NCBI GenBank assembly: GCA_021160985.1
Contig: JAGHBN010000091.1
Span: 1 to 7,751 of the forward strand
Length of the DNA stretch: 7,751 nt
From: Thermococcus sp.
GTDB taxonomy: Archaea > Methanobacteriota_B > Thermococci > Thermococcales > Thermococcaceae
Direction: 5' to 3'
The notes beneath the pieces are model-generated. The model had not been told where the DNA came from and did no database searches. It saw nothing but the letters and a program-made list of their open reading frames with translations. The position numbers were made by a program, and so were the translations under genes. Shown here piece after piece: positions 1-5,639 of this stretch (its first letter is position 1; the number at the start of each line of letters is the position of its first letter).

Positions 1-1685
1 CAGACGCGCCTCGGGTAGAAGGCCTCAACGACCTTCCTGATGCCCTCGACGAGCCTCTCGACGAGCTCCTCTTCCTTGCCCTCCTTGATGAACTTGATCG
101 GGTGGGCCCCTATGCCGAGGATCATGTGCTCGGCCCTGAGAAGTCCAACACCGTCGGCGCCGGTAGCTGCAGCGCGCTCGGCGACCTCGGGCATTGAGAC
201 GTTGACCTTGACCTCGGTCGCTGTAACGAGCGGAGCGCCGGCAACGACGACCTGTCCTCCGGCAGCGGCAGCCTTCTCTTCCTCCTCCTTCTTGACGAGG
301 CTCTTGACTATGCCCTCGTAGACGACACCCCTTGTACCGTCGACGGTGACGAGCATGCCGTCCTTGAGGACCTTGGTGGCCTCCTTGGTACCGACGACGG
401 CCGGGATGCCGAGCTCCCTGCTGACGATGGCGGCGTGGCAGGTTCTTCCGCCCTCGTCGGTGACGATAGCGGAAGCCCTCTTCATGGCCGGAACCATGTC
501 CGGGTTGGTCATAGTGGTGACGAGGACGTCGCCCTCCTTGACCTTGTCGATCTCGCTGGCGTCGAGTATGACGACAACCCTACCGGCACCAACGCCGGGT
601 GAGGCACCGAGACCCTTGAGGAGGACCTTCATCTCCTCGGTCATCTCGGCCTCCTCCGTCTTGACCTCCTCCTTGAGGGTGGTGATCGGCCTGCTCTGGA
701 CGATGTAGAGCTTGCCGTCGTCCTTGTCATAGGCCCACTCGATGTCCTGCGGCCAGCCGTAGTGCTCCTCGATCTTGGCACCCATCTTGGCGACCTCGAT
801 GATCTGCTCCTCGGTGAGAACCTGCTTCTCGACGTACTCGGGGCCGAGGTAGTCGGCGACCTTGACGTAGACGGTGCCCTTGCCGGTCTCCGGGTTGCGG
901 ACGACCATGACTTCCTTCTTGGCGATGTACTTCTCCTTTATCTTCCAGGTGCCCTTCTCAACAATGTACTCGTCCGGAGAAACGCTTCCGCTAACGACGG
1001 CCTCACCAAGGCCCCAGGCGGCGTTGATCATTATCTCGCTCCTGTCGTTGGTGACCGGGTTGGCGGTGAACATAACACCGCTGGTCTCGCTGTTGACCAT
1101 CTTCTGGACGACAGCGCTGAGATAGACCTTGCTGTGGTCGAAGCCCTGCTTGGCCCTGTAGAAGGTAGCCCTGGCGGTCCAGAGGCTGGCCCAGCACTTC
1201 TTGACCTTGTCTATGACGTCGTCAACACCGTAGACGTCGAGATAGGTCTCCTGCTGGCCGGCGAAACTCGCTTCGGGAAGGTCCTCGGCGGTAGCAGAGC
1301 TCCTAACGGCGACGTAAACGGCGTCCTTGTTGAACCTGGCGCTGAGCTTCTTGTAAGCGTCCTCGATCTCCTGGGCTATTTCGGGGAGCATCGGGAGCTC
1401 GATAATCTTCTGCCTGATCTTGGCGGTGTTCTCCTGGAGCTGCTTGCTGTCGTCAACGTTGGTCTCGGCTATAATGCTCATGATCCAGTCCTGGAGAACG
1501 GTGCCATCTTCGAGCTTGACGTTCTCAACGAAGTACTTGTAGGCCTCGGCGGTAACACAGAATCCGGGCGGGACGGGTATTCCCGCGTTGGTCATTTCTC
1601 CGAGGTTGGCGCCCTTTCCACCAACAAGCGGAACGTCGTCCTTGCCGAGCTCCTCGAACCACCTTATAAATTTGTATTCACTCAT
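1..1685 (-). CDS. ppsA: Phosphoenolpyruvate synthase (pyruvate, water dikinase), N-terminal 561 residues, 3' end outside window
   Basis: This cytoplasmic enzyme interconverts pyruvate + ATP + water and PEP + AMP + phosphate, the entry step of gluconeogenesis; in Thermococcales it has also been discussed as working in the PEP-to-pyruvate direction. Seen: the protein starts MSEYKFIRWFEELGKDD, followed by VPLVGGKGANLGEM of the ATP-grasp (PEP/pyruvate-binding) domain, which fills roughly residues 1-340. The phosphohistidine domain follows at about 370-450 with GGRTCHAAIVSREL; the catalytic His is residue 417 (E. coli PpsA uses His421). The C-terminal TIM barrel begins near residue 480 with GADGVGLLRAEHM and is cut by the left edge, so roughly 200-260 residues are missing. 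The frame is intact, with no intein at the His motif. The start is supported by GGAGGG at 1692-1697, 6 nt from the ATG. Codon use is strongly G/C-ending (GAG, AAG, GTC, CTC), as expected for an abundant enzyme. Product identity is near certain; the symbol follows family usage. Confidence 0.97.
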   Translation of the reverse strand, partial: MSEYKFIRWFEELGKDDVPLVGGKGANLGEMTNAGIPVPPGFCVTAEAYKYFVENVKLEDGTVLQDWIMSIIAETNVDDSKQLQENTAKIRQKIIELPMLPEIAQEIEDAYKKLSARFNKDAVYVAVRSSATAEDLPEASFAGQQETYLDVYGVDDVIDKVKKCWASLWTARATFYRAKQGFDHSKVYLSAVVQKMVNSETSGVMFTANPVTNDRSEIMINAAWGLGEAVVSGSVSPDEYIVEKGTWKIKEKYIAKKEVMVVRNPETGKGTVYVKVADYLGPEYVEKQVLTEEQIIEVAKMGAKIEEHYGWPQDIEWAYDKDDGKLYIVQSRPITTLKEEVKTEEAEMTEEMKVLLKGLGASPGVGAGRVVVILDASEIDKVKEGDVLVTTMTNPDMVPAMKRASAIVTDEGGRTCHAAIVSRELGIPAVVGTKEATKVLKDGMLVTVDGTRGVVYEGIVKSLVKKEEEEKAAAAGGQVVVAGAPLVTATEVKVNVSMPEVAERAAATGADGVGLLRAEHMILGIGAHPIKFIKEGKEEELVERLVEGIRKVVEAFYPRRV

Positions 1686-1703
1686 GTGAATCCCTCCACA
1701 AAC

Positions 1704-1720
1704 TGTTACTGCGGGTGATA
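1704..1720 (-). promoter_or_regulatory. TGM-like palindrome (candidate TrmBL1/Tgr operator) at the ppsA start site
   Basis: The Thermococcales glycolytic motif, bound by the sugar-responsive regulator TrmBL1 (Tgr in T. kodakarensis), has consensus TATCAC-N5-GTGATA. Here the minus strand reads TATCAC-N5-GTAACA, matching 10 of 12 fixed positions with the correct spacing; one half-site is perfect. PEP synthase is a known member of this regulon. The site overlaps the inferred transcription start and lies downstream of the TATA box, whereas gluconeogenic genes usually carry the motif upstream of BRE/TATA. The match is seen; the binding and its effect are inferred. Confidence 0.5.
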
Positions 1721-1732
1721 TATCGAGGGCTC

Positions 1733-1742
1733 ATTTTTAAAA
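1733..1742 (-). promoter_or_regulatory. Probable TATA box of ppsA
   Basis: On the minus strand the sequence reads TTTTAAAAAT. It lies 47 nt from the ppsA ATG, which puts the expected transcription start (about 25 nt from the box centre) near 1712 and gives a leader of about 27 nt that includes the GGAGGG ribosome binding site. A second A+T stretch (GATATATC, 1717-1724) is closer to the gene, but a start from it would fall about 10 nt from the ATG and lose part of the ribosome binding site, so it is less likely. The start site is inferred from spacing alone. Confidence 0.6.
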
Positions 1743-1825
1743 TTAACTATCCAAGGCTGTTCGTTAGTGTCTATGGTTGGAATGGGAAGAAAATGTGTCC
1801 ATTGAGTGCATGGGGCCATTTTCGG

Positions 1826-1845
1826 TTTCTAATGAACGTTAGAAA
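1826..1845 (-). repeat. Small inverted repeat in the gap between the STT3-like gene and ppsA
   Basis: TTTCTAA and TTAGAAA are perfect 7-bp arms around a 6-nt loop. The arms are A+T-rich, so any RNA hairpin would be weak at high temperature. It lies 29 bp beyond the stop codon of the STT3-like gene, next to a pyrimidine-rich tandem repeat, and more than 80 bp upstream of the ppsA TATA box. It may belong to the 3' end of the STT3-like transcript, or be a chance palindrome or a distal regulatory site. Confidence 0.4.
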
Positions 1846-1873
1846 ATTGGAAGAAGAGAATAATTGGAAGAAG
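1841..1873 (-). repeat. Tandem 16/17-bp pyrimidine-rich repeat immediately after the STT3-like stop codon; possible terminator
   Basis: On the transcribed (minus) sense, CTTCTTCCAATTATTCT is followed directly by CTTCTTCCAATTTTCT. The two copies are identical except for one missing A. The first copy starts at the base after the TGA stop. Archaeal RNA polymerase of this group terminates at T-rich non-template stretches, and these copies are C/T-rich but have no run longer than four T, so termination here is only possible. The duplication itself is plain in the sequence. Confidence 0.55.
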
Positions 1874-4333
1874 TCAGCTGAACTCGGGGAGGTGGTGTTC
1901 CCTCAGGAGGTCGTTGATGAGCTGGAGGGCCTTTTCATCTCCGTATGCATAGCTGAAGTATCTGTAAAGGGTAACCACGGAATCAAGGGGGTGCACTTCC
2001 CTTGTCGGATCAAAGCTCAGGTAGATGAAATTCAATGTGAGGTTCTCCGCGTCATAGAGCCCGGCCACGTGGTATATGTAGGCCATCTGTCCGTAGGTGG
2101 AGCGCGAGTACTCGTACTCAAACCTCTCCACCTTCAGCTTCCCGTTTTCTTCCTGCTGTTTCTCCAGCCACTTTGCGGCCTTCTTGACGGCCTCGAGTAC
2201 CCTCTGATCTCCCGTGAGCTGGTAGTACCTGGCCAGGCTCGATGCGATGGCGGTTGTGGTTCCTATGTTGTTGTTCCAGCTCCCGTCCCCATCCTGTTCG
2301 TCCAGCAGCTTGTTGAGAACGTTTTGTTCCGTGGTTTCATTGAGTATCCCAAGTTCGTTGTAGAGGGGGAGCAGGAGGGCGTTAACAACCGTGGAACCCT
2401 CTTTGTCTTTGGGCGTCGTCATGAAGTAGTCGTCCCTCTGCCTCATCTCCAGGAGTTCTATGGACTTCTCTTTGCCCTCGAAATCAATTTCTCTAAGAGG
2501 TTCAAGGGTGTATGCAGTGTAAAGGGTGTAGTCGTTCGGAGGCACGCCCCACGGGAAGGCTCCATTCTCCATCTGCTTGTAGGACAGCCAGCGGAGAAGC
2601 CATTCCGCACGGTCTCTAAATTCTTCCTCTCCGGTTATGTTGTAGAGCTGGAGGTACATCCTGAGTATCCACGCGTTCAGGTTGAAGTGGGCCTTGAATC
2701 TGGTGTCGAAGTCTGCGTAGTTGTAGCCGGTCCAGAACTTCTCCAGGAAGCGCACGAGGGGCTCGTATTCTCCCGTGTGGTTTATCGGGAGGGGCTGCTC
2801 CATCTTCAGGCTCGGATCCGGAATGAATTTGTATATAACCGACCCCCCGTTGCAGAACTCGAGCTTGAAGTGGGTGTCGTAGGGTGCGTATTCCATGAGG
2901 CCGTAGCGAATGAAGCCGTAGGAGTACCTCTTTTTGTCAACGAAAACGTAGCTCACGTTGTATTTTTTCATGAGGTAGTAGGCGTAGTTCCTCTGGTTCG
3001 AGCTGAACATTATGACGTGGTCGGTGTAAGCCTGCCCTGCCTCCTTCACCGTCGGCGCCTCGCCGAAGAAACCCTGGTAGACCTTCTTCCATACGACGAC
3101 GTCTTTCCGGTGGGTGTTTCCAATCAGCAGGTAGCCCATGTCCCACCAAACGAGCACCGTGGAGTCCTCGGGCGTGTTGTTTGCTATCCATTCGTAGGCT
3201 TCCTTGTCGCTCACAGTAGGGGCCTCTATGTAACTGTAGGCCCCGTAAACCCCCTGGACAACGGGAGTCAGGAGTAGAATGGCGAGCACGAAAATTGAAA
3301 CGGCCTTTTTCCTTGAAAGTGATCTTATGGAGCCGGAGCCGAACCCCCGAATGCCCTCAAAGGTTTTCTCAAGGAACGGCCTGATGGAAGGCGCTACAAC
3401 ATCCAGGAGATACTCCGCGGCCATAGGGGAGAGGGGGATTGTGGCGTAGGGGTCCCTGAACCTGAACGAAATGCCCCCGGCCAGCATAAATGCCCATGCC
3501 CAAAGTGCAAGGCCCCGCCTTGTGGGGTCTCTTCTGAGGTAATGAGGCGTGTTAATGGCTCCAAATACGAGCTGGATGATGCCTATCCACTTGAAGTACC
3601 CGAGGAAGCTCACCTCACTTCTCTGGAGCCGCAGGAACAGCTCGCCGACTGTGGAGTTTATAAAGGAAACCTGGGTGTATGCGATGAGCCCAATCAGCGC
3701 GAGGGCGATGAAATAGTGCAGGTTTCTTTTTATGAAGCCCCACCAGTGCGAGGCCAGAACGATTAGGGCGGCCATCGCGAAGAATATCCATCCTCTGTGA
3801 ATGACCATGTATAATGCAAAAACAATCACCAGCAAGCCCAGGTCTGAGAGCTTTTTCCTCTTCAAGAAGCGGAGTCCAAAAAACATGCTCAGGGAAAAGA
3901 AGAAAAGCCCGAGGTTCTCGGGTATGTAGAGACTGGTCCTGTAGATGAAGTTTGGTGCAAAGGCCAGAAGGAGGGTTGCGAGGAGAGCTTTTCTGCCGTC
4001 CTCGAAGAGTTCTTTGAACGCAAAGTAGAAACCGACGACTGCAAGGGTCCCGTAGGCTGCAGGGAGGATGAAAAAGAGGTAGTCTGACGGGAAGATCTTA
4101 TAGAAAAACGCTCCTATCACGTGGAACATCGGCGGGTAGCTGTAGGCTCTGAGGCCAAGCAGGGATGGGATATCTCTTGAAATGACACCCATTCCTCCCT
4201 GGACGATTCTAAGGGTTAGATCACGGTGTAGGTACTCGTCGTAGGCGGCCAGCAGAAGGTTTCTGTGGGGGATGAGTCTCACGAGGAAAGAGGCAATAAT
4301 GAGCAGTGATATGTAGACTTTTTCTTTATTCAT
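1874..4333 (-). CDS. STT3/GT-C-like membrane glycosyltransferase with C-terminal alpha-toroid-like domain
   Basis: The 819-residue protein has about 10-11 membrane spans in residues 1-363 and then a large, probably external, soluble part. STT3 (oligosaccharyltransferase) features seen: first acidic motif D32-E-Y-L-H36 after span 1, T228-V-G-E231 resembling the TIXE metal-binding motif, an R-F-R segment at 291-293, and W396-W-D-M-G400 preceded by EAYEWIANNTPEDS, the typical STT3 context of the WWDYG sequon-binding motif. The second acidic (DxD-like) motif after RTSLYI appears to be only P138-E-N140. Residues 550-819 carry helical repeats with QMENGAFPWG (587-596), DEQDGDGSW (678-686) and LEKQQEENG (723-731), recalling alpha/alpha-toroid folds (squalene-cyclase or glucuronyl C5-epimerase type). 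The ATG is supported by GAGGGGTG (4341-4348), 7 nt away. Family knowledge suggests transfer of glycan from a polyprenyl carrier; whether this divergent form is an N-glycosylation enzyme or another GT-C transferase cannot be told. It is divergent from the polymerase-like gene. There is a single cysteine, C494. Confidence 0.8.
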   Translation of the reverse strand: MNKEKVYISLLIIASFLVRLIPHRNLLLAAYDEYLHRDLTLRIVQGGMGVISRDIPSLLGLRAYSYPPMFHVIGAFFYKIFPSDYLFFILPAAYGTLAVVGFYFAFKELFEDGRKALLATLLLAFAPNFIYRTSLYIPENLGLFFFSLSMFFGLRFLKRKKLSDLGLLVIVFALYMVIHRGWIFFAMAALIVLASHWWGFIKRNLHYFIALALIGLIAYTQVSFINSTVGELFLRLQRSEVSFLGYFKWIGIIQLVFGAINTPHYLRRDPTRRGLALWAWAFMLAGGISFRFRDPYATIPLSPMAAEYLLDVVAPSIRPFLEKTFEGIRGFGSGSIRSLSRKKAVSIFVLAILLLTPVVQGVYGAYSYIEAPTVSDKEAYEWIANNTPEDSTVLVWWDMGYLLIGNTHRKDVVVWKKVYQGFFGEAPTVKEAGQAYTDHVIMFSSNQRNYAYYLMKKYNVSYVFVDKKRYSYGFIRYGLMEYAPYDTHFKLEFCNGGSVIYKFIPDPSLKMEQPLPINHTGEYEPLVRFLEKFWTGYNYADFDTRFKAHFNLNAWILRMYLQLYNITGEEEFRDRAEWLLRWLSYKQMENGAFPWGVPPNDYTLYTAYTLEPLREIDFEGKEKSIELLEMRQRDDYFMTTPKDKEGSTVVNALLLPLYNELGILNETTEQNVLNKLLDEQDGDGSWNNNIGTTTAIASSLARYYQLTGDQRVLEAVKKAAKWLEKQQEENGKLKVERFEYEYSRSTYGQMAYIYHVAGLYDAENLTLNFIYLSFDPTREVHPLDSVVTLYRYFSYAYGDEKALQLINDLLREHHLPEFS

Positions 4334-4348
4334 GACCGCGCACCCCTC

Positions 4349-4362
4349 AAATTTTTAAACTT
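4349..4362. promoter_or_regulatory. Shared symmetrical TATA region of the divergent gene pair
   Basis: The sequence AAATTTTTAAAC reads as a TATA-like box in both directions (TTTTTAAA on plus, TTTAAAAAT on minus). For the plus gene, a start about 25 nt from the box centre falls near 4381, eight bases before the GTG start. For the minus gene, the same spacing falls at about 4329-4333, i.e. on the ATG, implying a leaderless transcript despite a visible GAGGGGTG. The plus assignment is therefore better supported than the minus one. Confidence 0.45.
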
Positions 4363-4388
4363 TGCCTGCAACCTTTAGTGGTGGTAAA

Positions 4389-5435
4389 GTGAGGGGCTTA
4401 AAAATATTTAGCCTGGCCTTCTTCTTGTACATGCTCCTCTCACTCTACGCCAACTATTTTGACCCGGAACTCCGCGCGATAATATATTCAAGAGGGTTTG
4501 AACCGTCGCTGGTTGTCCTGGGCACGCTGACGGCGCTCCTGTTCTTTATTGCTTTCGTCATGGGCTACCTTTCCGGCATAAGTCTTCCTGAATGGCTCTT
4601 AATGGGGCTTCTTCTGGCCCTCTCATTTTACGACCCGCCTGTTGCTCCGGTACTGGCCCTGCTGCTTCTCATTTCCTATAAAATCGGTCTCGACCCCTTC
4701 AGGAAGTTCCCTGACGTCGCCCTGGCGCTCTCTCTCACGGTACCGCCCCTCCTTTACCTCCATTACGGTGTCCCGCTTTTCACGCGCGAGATAAGATACA
4801 CTCTTGTGGGCCCCCTGGTGCTTTTGGCCCTCCTTGCCGCGGTGGGGATGTCCTATTCCACGCTGCCCGTTAAATGGAAAACGGTGCTTTTGGTGGCATA
4901 TACCGTCGTTTTCTTCCTGGGGACTTTCCGGTCCTTGGTGCTCCTCGTTTATCTCGCCTACTTCTTCTCGGCCTATTTCTCCTCCCCGGGCCTGAGAAAG
5001 GAGATATGGGCGCTGGGTATAGGGCTGTTCGGGCTCATCCTCTGGATGAGCGGCGGCCTCGAGGCGCTCATGATCCGGGTGGGCTTCACCTTTCTGGTGT
5101 TCCACAACCTCGTAAGGCTGTCCCTTCCCTGGGGGCTCTTCCACGGCGCCCTCCTCCTGAGCGACAACCCCCGACATATGGTCTCTGAGATATTCGGGGC
5201 CTCATTCAACTACTCCTACTTCTTTTTCGGGCAGGCCGTCGCCGACTTTGGTATTCTCGGCCTCATGGAAGCATTTCTCTTCGGCACATTCCTTAGGGAG
5301 AGCGAGAAATCACCCCGGGCCCTGGCACTCGTTTTGTCGGTGATGATATACTCCCTGGACTCTGGCGTCGATGCCCTCACCGCAATATTCATAATAACAC
5401 CCCTGCTCTTTGAAAAACTTCATATTAAGGAGTGA
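4389..5435 (+). CDS. Polytopic membrane protein, possibly oligosaccharide-polymerase (Wzy)-like
   Basis: From the GTG at 4389 the protein has 348 residues and about 11-13 hydrophobic segments covering almost its full length, with few charged residues. Features seen: GTFRS at 178-182, resembling the G-x-R-S element of oligosaccharide repeat-unit polymerases; a loop at about 255-275 (LLLSDNPRHMVSEIFG) between late spans; then FFFGQAVADFGILGLMEAF (278-296), similar to the D-F-G-x-x-G segment near the end of such polymerases. This resemblance is weak and the function is unproven; another membrane transport or transferase role is possible. The TTG at 4362 extends the frame by nine codons but lies upstream of the inferred transcription start (about 4381), so GTG is preferred; GGTGG at 4380-4384 is a weak ribosome binding site 4 nt from it. 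The gene is divergent from the STT3-like gene and followed by a 204-bp gap, so it is probably monocistronic. Confidence 0.85.
   Translation: MRGLKIFSLAFFLYMLLSLYANYFDPELRAIIYSRGFEPSLVVLGTLTALLFFIAFVMGYLSGISLPEWLLMGLLLALSFYDPPVAPVLALLLLISYKIGLDPFRKFPDVALALSLTVPPLLYLHYGVPLFTREIRYTLVGPLVLLALLAAVGMSYSTLPVKWKTVLLVAYTVVFFLGTFRSLVLLVYLAYFFSAYFSSPGLRKEIWALGIGLFGLILWMSGGLEALMIRVGFTFLVFHNLVRLSLPWGLFHGALLLSDNPRHMVSEIFGASFNYSYFFFGQAVADFGILGLMEAFLFGTFLRESEKSPRALALVLSVMIYSLDSGVDALTAIFIITPLLFEKLHIKE
4398..4410 (-). promoter_or_regulatory. Alternative TATA box for the STT3-like gene, inside the start of the divergent gene
   Basis: The minus strand reads TAAATATTTTTAA. A start about 25 nt downstream would be near 4379, giving a leader of about 46 nt that contains the GAGGGGTG ribosome binding site. 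If used, the divergent promoters overlap and the STT3-like promoter lies within the first codons of the polymerase-like gene. Inferred from spacing; the box also has to encode residues 4-7 of that protein. Confidence 0.35.
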
Positions 5436-5577
5436 CAGATGTATTCTTCATTTGGTTAACTTGTACGTTGTGACTGCCCACTTTTGTCAGTCTGTAAACT
5501 TATGTGGACATCAAACTTCTGTTTTTGGTCAAAATGTCACTTGAAGGATTGGGGTGTTATCTTGATTCCATGCCCGT
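5436..5577 (+). other. Noncoding gap after the polymerase-like gene; weak terminator signals
   Basis: No supportable gene is present here. T-runs that might end the upstream transcript are TTTT (5482-5485), lying between 5-bp inverted arms GACTG (5472-5476) and CAGTC (5488-5492), and TTTTT (5522-5526). Neither is a strong archaeal terminator. The right end runs into the protease promoter. Confidence 0.4.
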
Positions 5578-5592
5578 CGAAATATTTATATC
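5578..5592 (+). promoter_or_regulatory. BRE/TATA promoter of the cysteine protease gene
   Basis: CGAAA followed by TATTTATATC makes a BRE plus TATA pair typical of Thermococcales promoters. The expected start is about 5612-5614, leaving a leader of about 26-28 nt with an ideal ribosome binding site. It is the clearest promoter in the window. Confidence 0.72.
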
Positions 5593-5602
5593 TTAGATGG
5601 GG

Positions 5603-5623
5603 GTTAGTCATTACTGACATAAC
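5603..5623 (+). promoter_or_regulatory. Imperfect inverted repeat over the protease transcription start; candidate operator
   Basis: GTTAGTCA and TGACATAAC flank a TTAC spacer; the arms are complementary except for one extra base in the right arm. It lies 11-31 bp downstream of the TATA box, over the inferred transcription start, where a repressor would block polymerase. It could instead be an RNA hairpin in the leader. No regulator can be assigned. Confidence 0.4.
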
Positions 5624-5627
5624 TTAT

Positions 5628-5634
5628 GGAGGTG
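5628..5634 (+). promoter_or_regulatory. Strong ribosome binding site that fixes the protease start
   Basis: GGAGGTG is a full match to the archaeal anti-Shine-Dalgarno and sits 5 nt before the ATG at 5640. The reading frame is open upstream to 5460, with another ATG at 5502, so this site decides the start. Confidence 0.85.
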
Positions 5635-5639
5635 CAAAG

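Noticed and set aside
390..480. Possible intein at the ppsA catalytic His motif
   Set aside because: Inteins occur in PEP synthase of some archaea, but GGRTCHAAIVSREL is uninterrupted here.
762..1718. A 318-codon plus-strand open frame, with other plus-strand frames at 40-321, 346-708 and 874-1125
   Set aside because: All lie antisense to ppsA, whose frame is intact and clearly recognised. They are mirror effects of its G/C-ending codons.
1715..3277. A 520-codon plus-strand open frame
   Set aside because: It is antisense to the STT3-like gene, shows no recognisable domain, starts at a GTG inside the ppsA promoter, and its composition follows from the codon bias of the real gene on the other strand.
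4362..4388. TTG start adding nine residues to the polymerase-like protein
   Set aside because: It lies within the TATA region, upstream of the expected transcription start, and the added residues do not resemble the membrane-start sequence that follows the GTG.
4623..5209. Minus-strand frames (184 and 78 codons) and plus-strand frames at 4804-5188
   Set aside because: They overlap the 348-residue membrane protein in other frames, are rich in Pro, Gly, Glu and Arg as expected for shadow frames, and have no start signals.
5502..5639. An in-frame upstream ATG that would lengthen the protease by 46 residues
   Set aside because: It lies ahead of the TATA box, has no ribosome binding site, and would bury the signal peptide. 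The ATG at 5640 has GGAGGTG 5 nt away.
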